DNA of 64,000 nt, taken from assembly GCA_034440495.1 (NCBI GenBank), contig JAWXCE010000045.1, forward strand, positions 1 to 64,000, written 5' to 3'. Both the position numbers and the translations under genes were made by a program. Every line of letters begins with the position of its first letter. Position 1 is the stretch's first letter. Under the pieces are notes generated by a model. That model made no database searches, was not told the DNA's origin, and was given only the letters and a program-made list of their open reading frames with translations. The stretch comes from JAWXCE01 sp034440495 (lineage in GTDB: Bacteria > Pseudomonadota > Alphaproteobacteria > Rhizobiales > Rhodomicrobiaceae). Positions 33,691 through 42,877 of this stretch are shown piece by piece.

Positions 33691-33971
33691 AAGTGGGTAG
33701 TGGCTAGGTTGATGGATTTCTGCTTTGACAGGTAAGTCAATGCTTTTTTAAAGCGCCATGCGTAAAATCGAACGCAAACCGTCGCGAAGCGGCCTTTTGC
33801 GCCATAGCGATCCACGAGAAATAATTAATTCACTTCACTCGTAATTACGTTGGTTTGCGCTGTCAGATTTAGTTCATTATTGCAATAAATATCACTATTA
33901 TAATTGTACTGCAGGCGCATTTGAGAGTGCAGCACAGAACTTCTAAGCATTCTTCTCGTAGTTTACCCTAA

Positions 33972-35486
33972 TTATCGACGAGGAAGATATGGGGCTGGGT
34001 CCAAACCAATGTTATTTGCCAGCGCCTTAAGCGCGTTTATGCCGCCCGCATTGCCGCCATTGACTATGCCAGAATTTATCTGGCTATTATTGCCAACAAC
34101 ATAGTTGCTCCAAACGGCTCCCCAGGCTTGCTGCGGGCTGTAACCCTCGACTTGGCGGAGGTGATCATAAACACCCTTGGCCAGAGTAGAGGCTTCTTCG
34201 CCCATGCCGCGGTTCGCAAATGCACGATCGTTAACGCTGTTTGGGGGCGTTGCGTTCAAAACCTCGACTGCCCGTTGCGCAAGTTGAGCTTTCCCGCCCT
34301 GCTTGAACGCGTTGATCGTGTAGATCAAAGCGCGTGACTCATTTTGGCCACCTTCGACATAAGCGCTGTATAAAATATTGCCCAAGCGCTGAGCTTTCGG
34401 GTCATTCGTTGAAAGAATTTTGTTGCGATCGACGCCGCCTAAACTTCCAAGGACATTTGGGAGGTCGACAATGAATTTGTCCGTGGACAAGCCCGACCCG
34501 CCTAGACCTTGGCCATCGCTCAGCCTGATCTTTCCTCCTGACACGTTTAATGTCGTTTCGCCATTACCGTACATTTCGTAGTCCACACCTCGCCAGGCAG
34601 GGCCGACAAACCACGTTGTGCTTTTCTTGATGTATTCTACAAGCACAAGCCGGGCAGCTTCGACTGTTACGGCGGCGACGACACCTTCGCCACTCGGGAC
34701 TGTAACCACATCCCCTAAGATGCCCGCAGCTTCAAGTGCACGGGCAATCTGGGTTACGCCTTTGGACAACTGATCGATGCCCCATTTTGCAATGGGGTCG
34801 GACACGGTGGAATTCAGGACGCCGAAGTTGCCTGAGGTTGAACGCTTACCATCCGTTAAGCTTCCCCCGTCGCGCACATTGTAAAAGAAAAGACTATCGT
34901 TAATGCCAGGAAGATTGGGCGATCTCGGCAACCCGGTGCTTAACAACGGCTTTGCCGCACCTCCTCCCCATTCTACCTGGTTGTTGTTTGGATTGTAGGT
35001 TCCTACAAGGCCCTTGCTGGGGATGGAAAAAAAGATTGTCGGAGATTTGGAGAGATCAGGGATAAGAGCATTGCTTTGCATTGATGGCTGTAAAAGAAAC
35101 AAACCTATTTTTAGTCCGTTTGGCAAAGTTACAACCGTACCAGCAGCTATCGCATCCGGTGGCGTATTTCGGAGCGCCTGTATAAGAGCGCGCGCGGGCG
35201 GGGGAAGATTGTTTATAGCGTCTGTCGCTGCCTGACCAATTGCGCCGTTGAGATTGTTCGCAAATCCGACTCCCTCATTTGGTCTCATTTGAGCAAGAAC
35301 AGTGTTATCTGTTGGCGCGACTAAAACTGCCGGGCTGCTCGCCGACAATGCATTCGAATTTATTGATTCTAGTAAATACGTTTTAAATACACCTAAATCA
35401 GGGGTGATATATTTCAAATTAAATAAAATATTTGAATTAGTGTCAAATGGAGTTATGGCCTGCCATAGCTTTTCCTTTGTAGCCAA
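33972..35486 (-). CDS. Orphan probable type III substrate (504 aa)
   Basis: The frame starts at a TTG (MATKEKLWQAITPFDT...); no in-frame ATG exists before residue 65. ILFNLKY at residues 20-26 matches the N-terminal motif of the 578-aa and 1605-aa proteins. There is no Sec signal. The protein is rich in Asn, Gly, Pro and Ser; segments such as LPPPARALIQALRNTPPDAI and a C-terminal Asn/Gly run (NNSQINSGIVNGGNAGGINA) stand out. A central hydrophobic stretch, EGVVAAVTVEAARLVLVEY, is amphipathic. A 16-bp box lies 122 bp upstream. No family is recognised; effector or translocator by context. Confidence 0.7.
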   Translation of the reverse strand: MATKEKLWQAITPFDTNSNILFNLKYITPDLGVFKTYLLESINSNALSASSPAVLVAPTDNTVLAQMRPNEGVGFANNLNGAIGQAATDAINNLPPPARALIQALRNTPPDAIAAGTVVTLPNGLKIGLFLLQPSMQSNALIPDLSKSPTIFFSIPSKGLVGTYNPNNNQVEWGGGAAKPLLSTGLPRSPNLPGINDSLFFYNVRDGGSLTDGKRSTSGNFGVLNSTVSDPIAKWGIDQLSKGVTQIARALEAAGILGDVVTVPSGEGVVAAVTVEAARLVLVEYIKKSTTWFVGPAWRGVDYEMYGNGETTLNVSGGKIRLSDGQGLGGSGLSTDKFIVDLPNVLGSLGGVDRNKILSTNDPKAQRLGNILYSAYVEGGQNESRALIYTINAFKQGGKAQLAQRAVEVLNATPPNSVNDRAFANRGMGEEASTLAKGVYDHLRQVEGYSPQQAWGAVWSNYVVGNNSQINSGIVNGGNAGGINALKALANNIGLDPAPYLPRR

Positions 35487-35608
35487 CTGCCGTGTTTTAG
35501 AAGGTTATTAGTAATAACTGTCTGCGTAGGTTAATGTGCGGCAAAACAAACTATAATTTTTTTTCGAAATGAACGCTTCAGCACATGTTGCGACTCTAAC
35601 TTGCTTTT

Positions 35609-35624
35609 CTGACTTAAACCTGTC
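35609..35624 (-). promoter_or_regulatory. 16-bp secretion-regulon box, copy 4
   Basis: Leftward GACAGGTTTAAGTCAG followed by AAAAGC, 122 bp before the TTG start of the 504-aa gene. It is the most divergent copy (TTTA for TTTT), 10 kb outside the main island, and supports a dispersed regulon. Confidence 0.7.
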
Positions 35625-35794
35625 GTCTCTGACGCCCCATAACAAATTCTTCGTTGAAGACAGTTTCGGACCCTACGCTTTGATGAAGCGCGCTTACGGG
35701 AGTAGCGTAGATGCAACACGGATTAGGTTTATGCTCGGAGAGGTTAGAAGCAGGCAACTATTTGCCACCCGCTTCGATGATACGTTGCAACGGG

Positions 35795-37018
35795 TTAAGC
35801 CGTCACAAGTATCTTTGCTTTACTGCTAGCCACCTCTTGATGGGCCATCGATTGCCGCGCAACAGCCGGAGACGTTAAAAGACTATCGAGATTTCGCGCG
35901 ATTGTGGCTTTAAGAACTTCCGAAGCCCCTCCCGCCACAGTAAGCATGCGCATGTCGCGCATCTGGCGTTCCAGCGGCAGCTTGTCTGACAATCCGTTGC
36001 CGCCACAGAGTTGCGAAAGCCTACCCGTGGTTTCTACAGCAAGTTCGGTACAAACATATTTGGCGATTGAAGCAGGTACTCCAGTCTTGTCGCCATTCAT
36101 TGTTTCTTTAGCAGCAGAGTAAGGCAAGGTCTCTGCGGCGTACAGACGGCTGTAAAGGTCTGCAAAAGCAAAAAGTGTGTTTTGGAATGGGATGCCACCC
36201 TCGTGCTGAAAACGGTTTTGAAGATAGCTGTAAGCGGCGCGCATCGCAGACCGCGTCGTGCCTACGGCAATGGCTGCTTGTCCGCAACGCTTCAAGTTAT
36301 AATGGCTCATAACCTTGCGGGTCACACCCGGCCCCGGCTGGATGATAATGTGCTTTAATGGAACGAAAACACTATCAAGTTCGACTCGATATTCTCCCAA
36401 ACCGCGAAGTCCAAGCTTGTTTTTACGATCCAAAATGCGGATGCTATTGGGGGCAGTGATGTCGCGATCAATGAGGAAAACACCAAACTTTCTTGCAGTT
36501 TCAGCTTCTTTTGCGAGTGTTACAAAAAATTCGCGCCGCGCCGCGCCTGTAATCCAGTCTTTGACGCCGGTAATGACAACGCCGCCTTCAACCCACTTAA
36601 AGGTGGTTGCGAACTGGGATAGATCGGAGCCTGATTGCGGTTCTGTCATCAAAAACGCTGCCTGTTTAGCGCCGGTTCGTATCTGTTCAAGCTTTCCCTG
36701 AATGGTGGAATTGCCGTATTCACGCATAATGCCAATCTGACCAAAATTTTGATCCATAACAGCTTTTGCTACCGCCGCGGAGGTTTCCGCAATGATTGAG
36801 AGGCATTCAAAAAGGAGTTCTGTCCTTTCCTGCGGAGGTAGCACTGCGTTTGTGTCGCCCAGCGACGCAAACGCGAAAAGCCTTAGCGCCGCAAGATCTG
36901 AGAAGACCCGCTGTGGAATAGTGTCCGAGCGGTCAAGCTCGATCACGTCTTTGGCAAGCTTCTGCTCGCAATATTCGCGCACTGCAAACAAGAAACTAGA
37001 TTTAGAGCTGAAGTTCAT
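35795..37018 (-). CDS. Acyl-CoA dehydrogenase-like flavoprotein with doubtful catalytic base
   Basis: The 407-residue product has the full acyl-CoA dehydrogenase layout: N-terminal helical domain, the beta-domain with AAFLMTEPQSGSDLSQFATT and VVITGVKDWITGA (FAD-binding), LGLRGLGEYRVELDSVFVP, and the C-terminal helical domain ending RMLTVAGGASEVLKATIAR. In MCAD-type enzymes the catalytic Glu sits in YEGT; here AGGA. In IVD/LCAD-type enzymes it sits in LDLER; the matching place here is YNLKR, with Lys. Both usual bases are therefore missing. It stands alone between two secretion-substrate genes, without fatty-acid pathway neighbours. A tailoring or non-dehydrogenase role is possible. Confidence 0.85.
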   Translation of the reverse strand: MNFSSKSSFLFAVREYCEQKLAKDVIELDRSDTIPQRVFSDLAALRLFAFASLGDTNAVLPPQERTELLFECLSIIAETSAAVAKAVMDQNFGQIGIMREYGNSTIQGKLEQIRTGAKQAAFLMTEPQSGSDLSQFATTFKWVEGGVVITGVKDWITGAARREFFVTLAKEAETARKFGVFLIDRDITAPNSIRILDRKNKLGLRGLGEYRVELDSVFVPLKHIIIQPGPGVTRKVMSHYNLKRCGQAAIAVGTTRSAMRAAYSYLQNRFQHEGGIPFQNTLFAFADLYSRLYAAETLPYSAAKETMNGDKTGVPASIAKYVCTELAVETTGRLSQLCGGNGLSDKLPLERQMRDMRMLTVAGGASEVLKATIARNLDSLLTSPAVARQSMAHQEVASSKAKILVTA

Positions 37019-37503
37019 TACTCAAATCTCCGTATACTAGAAATTCTAGCTTTGATTGAACTTACCTTAGCTAATCGTTTAGTGAGACTGATAACCAACA
37101 CTGCTTCGGCTAGAGCCAATCATTCTTACATTTAATGTGCTAAAATAACACATAATTTATCTTTTCTTAGAATCTTTTTCTATTCAAATAGGCAAGGCTG
37201 GTAAAATACTATCATATTCCGGCGCTTATGAGAGATTGCTCCCGCAGTTTTCTATGTTCGCGGCTTAACACCCAGCGACTGTAGTGATTCAAACTGTTGA
37301 GACCCACTATTCCGGCTTTGCGGCGCGGTTTAAAGCCTTATGTTGACTGGTAAATGATATCTGAAGGGCATGAAATCTAACTGCTGTGAAATCATTTATG
37401 GCCTATCATTCGGCCAGATCCGATATTCGCACGCAATGCTCGCATCCTGCGGCGCTCCAAGGAAGCGCCCGCTTTCGGCTTGCAACCAAGCAACCCCGCA
37501 GTA
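37019..37503. other. Intergenic region with no visible gene
   Basis: AT-rich upstream part (promoter side of the acyl-CoA dehydrogenase-like gene) grading into about 250 bp of mixed sequence after the 1605-aa gene. No convincing ORF, box or terminator hairpin was seen; the short GGCCTATCATTCGGCC-type palindrome near 37400 lacks a T-run. Confidence 0.4.
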
Positions 37504-40500
37504 TTATGGCTGTATGCTATCCATATAACGCTTGATCATTTCACGGTCGGATTTCTCTTCCCGGTTCGGCACTAGATTGACTGGGTCAAATCTGGTGTCA
37601 ATAAGTCCTTCCTGTATAGCCGTTTCAATGGGGATTACCCTCACTTCAACGTCACGATCGGCCCCGTCAGTTTGACGGACAAGCACGAGCTGCGCCTGCC
37701 CTTGACCGTTTGGGGGAATATACAGTCCCGCCATTTGCCAGGCCCGGAAAGCGCTAACGTCCAGATCAAACCCAAATGGCGTTTCCCCTGGTCTGACATT
37801 CATTGTATGGCCGAAAATCGGATACACAGGTTCACGCAGGTCTAAGAAAATCTCTCCCTCATGCCCCTCGACAACATTGGGTAAGCGCGTCCAGCGGAAA
37901 TCCTGGTCTGGAGAAAGCTGGGTGAGTGAAACGCTTTGATCGATGGTGAAACGAGACTTTTTCGGGTCACCGCCTCCATGCGATAAGAAGTAATCTCCAA
38001 TGGTGGTGGCCAAAGGCAGATTGAGCGCCATCTCCCGATATTCCTCCGGAACGATACGTGCAATGTCTTGCTGTAACTGACGATAGTAAGGAATCGACTC
38101 TGGATCGCTTGGGGTCGGCGGTTTACTAAGATCGACACTAAAACCTGGCTCGCCTCGGCCGACAACTCGTCTTTCAAAAGATTCAAGCGTCAAATATCCT
38201 CCCTTTTTGAGGATATCTTCCATCGCGTTTCTGACCTCGGCATTGCTGACATCGGCGTTCACGTCGAGCAATGTCCCGTAAGTTCGCGGGTCTTCATGAT
38301 TGCCGCTAAAGATCATGAAATCCGTATTGGGATCGTTTGAATAGCGGGAGATTTTTGCAAGCAGATCTTCAGCCACCGCCGCCGTATCGGGCCCTTTGTT
38401 TCCAAGATCGCCAATGCTCGCGATAACTGTCCTTATGTTTTCGCCATTGCCTTGCGTTTGCTGACGTCCCTCTGATACGAGCCGTTCGGCGGTAGACTGC
38501 ATCGCAAGATATAAGTTGCTTGCCCCATGAATGTCTCCGTGCACAAACATCTGTGTGTTTGCTGGAAGCCGTGGAGCGACCAACCATCCCCCGCTCGGTA
38601 TCGGATATAGAGGCCCAGTAAGCGCGTTATCAAAAGCCGTTAAATCTTGATCAGCCGGATTGCCTGCCGGAGCGCGGCCAGCACTATAAAAGTCCGCTGG
38701 AAGCCCTCTGATTTGATCGTTTGGCCAATAACTAATCAGGCCATTACTTTGTTGAATAAAGTCGTCCGCCAGATCCGCGTCAATGCCGTCGGCAATTAAT
38801 ATATCTCTCGCTTCAGAGGCGGTGACCGTTCTGGGCAAGTCTCTATCGCCTGCGATATCCGACATGGTTGCCCTTGGACTTAAAGCTGACCATGCATCTC
38901 TCAAGCTCGTCAGATTATTACTAAGAGCCGCATGCTGCTCTTGGGTAATGCCTGTATTGCTACGATAGGGCACGCCGGCGATCTCCGTCGCATGCCTTAG
39001 AACAATCCTAAACTCTTCAGCGCGAGGACTTGCGATGACACCGGCCAGATCGGCAGGGTTTAGGGTGTTGACGTAATTCGCAAGGCCAATCGGATCCTGC
39101 GGTACGGAAGGTGGATTTACGTTGCTAAGAGCCGGCTCCACAGGTGTGTTAGCTGAGCTTTGGACAACTCCGGGCCGCGGCGTCAGATCAAAGTAGCTGC
39201 CATTCCTAAAGTTCTCGATGTACTCCTCGCGCGTTGTCTGGAAGGACACACCATTAACATCGATACTCGGGTTAATTCGCTCAAGTCGAAATCCTTTAGT
39301 TTCTAGATACCCAGACATTAGTGAGAGACCAATCTCGCCGTCTCCATGTGAGTGCCAGTAAAGCTTATTGTAATCGAACATAAAATCGGCGATGGCATCG
39401 ACCGCGCGGGGATCGCCAGCAGGGATCGCTTGCATCTGCGTCCACTTTTCGGAAAGCTCTGTTTTTATTGCAGAAATTGTATTCGCGTTCGACGGATAGT
39501 AAGTGGTCATAGTGAATGGGAAGGGGTTATTCAGAAGCGATGGGTTTGGCGGGTCTATTGAGACGAAAGCAGTCAGTACTTCCCCGTTCCCCGTATTGAT
39601 CTTCCACGGATAGACGAGACGCAGAGCCTCTTGGTCTCCGGCTTGAAGCCGAGACATTAACTCCTCAGGGGGGAAGCTGGGCTTACCGCCTCCTACCAAA
39701 GAAACATTGTCCCAGTCGCGCCTCATAAGTTCAAGGGTTGGGGGAATGAATTCCTGGAAGATCTGGTGGTTGAGCACGGTGTTGCGAGCGCCTTCCAGAC
39801 GTTCACGGCCGTAATCCATTCTGATACTTGGCAGATTTGGAAACTGATCGCGAGCAAGCGCATTTGCTTGTGGCTCAATCTGCTTTAAGATTGAGGTTAG
39901 GCTACGATCTTGGGGATTGGTGGAACCAAGGCCCGTTGAGACGATATCCGACCAGTTGTTGATTGCGCGATTGAATGCGATGGCGTCCGGATGGAACATG
40001 GACGACTGAGCGATGAACTGCGTCGGTGCATTTTCGCCGCCGCCACGAAGGAAAAATACTTCTCCCGCTGCTTGATCGGTAAGGTCCGTGTAAGAGAAAA
40101 TTTGTGTTTCAGGCTGAGTTTCGGCATAAGAGCGAGCCTCCTCCAAGGACCTGAACCGCGAGGTTAGATCAATGGCGCTATCCGCTTCCTGCTGCGTAAG
40201 CGAAGGCTTGGGCCGTTCATTAGCCGACATGGCGCCGACTGAACCACCGGTTTGGGTTGGCGCTGGGGGCTGCGATGGGTTCGGGGCCGTGATGGCAGGC
40301 GGATTTGGCCTTGTCTGTGGCGCCGTCTCGGGGTTGGTCTGCTGAGGTTGCGAAACGGGCGTGGCGCTTGCCGGCTGGGGTGGATTGGCTATACGCTGAT
40401 TTCGCTCAGCAAGCCCTTGTTGCGACAAACCGCTGATGTTTAGAAGCTTATCCCAGTAATTGCTGGGGTTAATATCTCTTGGAACAGCGGGGTCGGAGAT

Positions 40501-42321
40501 ACGGATGGTGTCCGAGCCTGGGTAATATTCCCGTTTTCCATCACGATTTGGATCAAGCCATCCCCCGGCAGCGCTCAGCGCTGAATTTGCCTCAGACGGA
40601 GACAGGTTGGAGAAATACTCCGTAAAGCTGACGGGAAGACTTGTGACTACCTCACCGCGCCCATTGGTATAGGGAATTTCAATAACCCGCGGAATGACGA
40701 GCGAGACATTGCCGCGCTCCGGACGGTTTTCCCCAACGGCGCGCTGAACAAGCTGGCCGGTGTATCGCGGGTCGACAGTCTCGCCGGTCTTGCCGTTGAC
40801 GGTAAGAGCCGCATTGGCGACAGCCTTGTCGATGTCCTTTTGCGTAAGGCTTCGGAAATAGATATTGGCTTCACGGAATTGCAGATTGTTCTCCGGGTCG
40901 TTGACACGCCCGTTTTCCAACCTTCCGCCGCCTCCGATTCCATTCTGCTTAAACACGGCATCGCTGCTGAAGTTGGGCGCTAGCAGGTCTTTCCGTTCCA
41001 GATTCCAGATCAGAGACCGTGCCGCCGCAGGCGACAGATTCTCAAAATAATCGATGGAAACCTGACCGCCTGGTGTTCTCACAACGGGAATCGCCAAACT
41101 GACATTGCCGTTTGAGGCGTTATTGAAGTTTATCGCTTGTGTTATCAGCGTGTTGTAATTCGATTGAGTTGCTGCATATGGCTTTGCGGTGATGTCCGTG
41201 ATGCGGTTTGGCTGCGCGGGCTGCAATCCGGGCAATGAGCCAGCATTATAGGAGGCTCGAAAATTCTGAATCGCCTCGCTTGGCGTGGTGGCGCCCGGCA
41301 GAGGCTTCACATATTGCCCGTTAGCGCCGTAAACCGCCGTAAAGGTGGGAACGCCATTGGTTACGTCGCTGCGGATCGTGACCGGTGTGTTCCCCAGGAC
41401 AATTTGCTGGTTCGTGGTGACTGCCACAGGCTGCGATACTTGCCCCGGCTGCGATGGCCTGGTGGTGAGACCGCCCGGAGATACATTAGTCCGGTTCGGC
41501 GTTATATTAGGCGGTACATTAATAGTCCTGTTGAAGTCCCGGCCTAACGTGCTCTGCGTCGCCAGTGGGATGCCATTGCGATCTGACAATGTGCCTGTGA
41601 TGCCGCCCGTGCGTGGGTTCGAGGTCACACTAAGCCGTTGTCCAGTGCTCGGGTTGACGATAACCGTCGGTGTCGAACGAGCCAGGTTTGCCGCTACAAG
41701 CCCGGAAACAATGGTTTGCACCGCCGCGTATGCTTGAGCGCCTAGAATGTTACGAGAGGTGTCGCGATAAGCATTCTGAACCTCGGGTATAATTGGCAGG
41801 TCCTTGAATAGCTGTTCGACATTTAGCTGGCCATAGTGCCCAATGCCAAATCCCGTAGTGCCATGGTTCATCACCGCCAGAAGCTCAGCGCCCTGCCGGG
41901 TAGCGGGAATCAGAATGGTGCCGTCCGCCTGCATTGACAGACCCGCCTGCTTCAAGAAGAAAGCTGGGGCTTGCCAATCAGGATCGGTGACTAACGGGTT
42001 GGCGTCATTATCCGCGTTGCCAGTGCCGAGCAGCTCGGGAAGCGGATTAGCTGCGTCCCAGAACCGGTTCCAGGCATTATTCTCCGGGATTGCATTGTTA
42101 TAAGTCCGGTCGAAAAGACTGAATTGAATCCACAAGCTGCCATCCGGGGCCGACACGAGCGCCGAACTCGTGCCTCGGGGACCCCGAGTTACTATTTCGG
42201 ATTCCCGAGTCGCTGAGGCGATTTCCATTAAATTTATATTGAAACTTTCAGAATCTCTGACACGCGAATTTTCCACATTTGGATTAGACCTGTACCCGTC
42301 AGGTGCGCTTATCTTTGCCAT
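37504..42321 (-). CDS. Giant probable type III effector with PPP-family phosphatase domain (1605 aa)
   Basis: The product starts MAKISAPDGYRSN and has SFNINL at 26-31, the N-terminal motif of the other box-controlled proteins; no Sec signal. Residues 370-630 hold two copies of a module (GNVSL-IP-V...YF-NLSP--A). A Pro/Gln-rich linker (about 640-710) follows, then a globular middle part. The C-terminal 350 residues carry the PPP/calcineurin-like phosphatase motifs in order: GDIHG (1262-1266), GDLGNKGP (1304-1311, usual GDxxDRG), GNHE (1340-1343), HGG (H1448) and GHT (H1505). The second metal-bridging motif is altered (Asn for Asp), so activity is uncertain. A box lies 183 bp upstream. Probable protein phosphatase delivered into host cells; delivery is inferred. 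Confidence 0.85.
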   Translation of the reverse strand: MAKISAPDGYRSNPNVENSRVRDSESFNINLMEIASATRESEIVTRGPRGTSSALVSAPDGSLWIQFSLFDRTYNNAIPENNAWNRFWDAANPLPELLGTGNADNDANPLVTDPDWQAPAFFLKQAGLSMQADGTILIPATRQGAELLAVMNHGTTGFGIGHYGQLNVEQLFKDLPIIPEVQNAYRDTSRNILGAQAYAAVQTIVSGLVAANLARSTPTVIVNPSTGQRLSVTSNPRTGGITGTLSDRNGIPLATQSTLGRDFNRTINVPPNITPNRTNVSPGGLTTRPSQPGQVSQPVAVTTNQQIVLGNTPVTIRSDVTNGVPTFTAVYGANGQYVKPLPGATTPSEAIQNFRASYNAGSLPGLQPAQPNRITDITAKPYAATQSNYNTLITQAINFNNASNGNVSLAIPVVRTPGGQVSIDYFENLSPAAARSLIWNLERKDLLAPNFSSDAVFKQNGIGGGGRLENGRVNDPENNLQFREANIYFRSLTQKDIDKAVANAALTVNGKTGETVDPRYTGQLVQRAVGENRPERGNVSLVIPRVIEIPYTNGRGEVVTSLPVSFTEYFSNLSPSEANSALSAAGGWLDPNRDGKREYYPGSDTIRISDPAVPRDINPSNYWDKLLNISGLSQQGLAERNQRIANPPQPASATPVSQPQQTNPETAPQTRPNPPAITAPNPSQPPAPTQTGGSVGAMSANERPKPSLTQQEADSAIDLTSRFRSLEEARSYAETQPETQIFSYTDLTDQAAGEVFFLRGGGENAPTQFIAQSSMFHPDAIAFNRAINNWSDIVSTGLGSTNPQDRSLTSILKQIEPQANALARDQFPNLPSIRMDYGRERLEGARNTVLNHQIFQEFIPPTLELMRRDWDNVSLVGGGKPSFPPEELMSRLQAGDQEALRLVYPWKINTGNGEVLTAFVSIDPPNPSLLNNPFPFTMTTYYPSNANTISAIKTELSEKWTQMQAIPAGDPRAVDAIADFMFDYNKLYWHSHGDGEIGLSLMSGYLETKGFRLERINPSIDVNGVSFQTTREEYIENFRNGSYFDLTPRPGVVQSSANTPVEPALSNVNPPSVPQDPIGLANYVNTLNPADLAGVIASPRAEEFRIVLRHATEIAGVPYRSNTGITQEQHAALSNNLTSLRDAWSALSPRATMSDIAGDRDLPRTVTASEARDILIADGIDADLADDFIQQSNGLISYWPNDQIRGLPADFYSAGRAPAGNPADQDLTAFDNALTGPLYPIPSGGWLVAPRLPANTQMFVHGDIHGASNLYLAMQSTAERLVSEGRQQTQGNGENIRTVIASIGDLGNKGPDTAAVAEDLLAKISRYSNDPNTDFMIFSGNHEDPRTYGTLLDVNADVSNAEVRNAMEDILKKGGYLTLESFERRVVGRGEPGFSVDLSKPPTPSDPESIPYYRQLQQDIARIVPEEYREMALNLPLATTIGDYFLSHGGGDPKKSRFTIDQSVSLTQLSPDQDFRWTRLPNVVEGHEGEIFLDLREPVYPIFGHTMNVRPGETPFGFDLDVSAFRAWQMAGLYIPPNGQGQAQLVLVRQTDGADRDVEVRVIPIETAIQEGLIDTRFDPVNLVPNREEKSDREMIKRYMDSIQP

Positions 42322-42504
42322 AGGAATTTGTTCTCCAAGATTTAAGCGCTAGGGTCTTAAGCACCGGGGGTTGGATAGCTGAGCTAACTTTCACCAATCA
42401 CCACAATTTCTGTAACTCGATCAGAGGCCGTAGGAAAAAGCTCATTTATGCATGCAGGCGCCGCTAAAGTTTTTGAAAGCGCTCGTATAAGATAGCGGGA
42501 TTTG

Positions 42505-42520
42505 CTGACTAAAACCTGTC
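42505..42520 (-). promoter_or_regulatory. 16-bp secretion-regulon box, copy 5
   Basis: Leftward GACAGGTTTTAGTCAG followed by CAAATC, 183 bp before the ATG of the 1605-aa gene. Identical over 16 bases to copy 1 although 40 kb apart. Confidence 0.75.
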
Positions 42521-42877
42521 GTTAAACGCCGATGTTTGCACGCGATTGGGGCTGATCCCAATCAGAACCAGAAAGCAATGATGGATCCAGCGTGACGGCC
42601 AGGGCGGAAGTTAACGGCGCTTGACGTAACGATTAGCGGCGTGGAGACTAGCGGCTCAACGCAGCCTCGGCGCCAATAGCGGAACAGGTGAGAGGTTTAT
42701 CTTTATATTGGGTTTGTTTTTAAGCAGGTAATCACGCACTAAATGATCAAATCAAACCGCGTAACTGCGCTCTAATCGCAATCAACTATGCGAATATAAT
42801 AGGGAGATGAGTCAGCCACCAACACATTGTTACAGGGGGCCTAACTCAAACTAAGTCTGCGGCAGCAAAGCTACAGT
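42521..42877. other. Intergenic region, no gene seen
   Basis: About 350 bp upstream of the last box copy. No supported reading frame, repeat or RNA structure is visible. It may hold far-upstream promoter DNA of the phosphatase gene and the 3-prime region of the decayed gene that follows. Confidence 0.4.

Noticed and set aside
33725..33742. GACAGGTAAGTCAATG after the TAXI gene as a box
   Set aside because: The T-run is missing, the spacing is shortened, and no gene start follows in the right direction.
35569..35829. Rightward 86-codon open frame across box copy 4
   Set aside because: No ribosome-binding site, unlikely composition, and it runs into the acyl-CoA dehydrogenase gene on the other strand.
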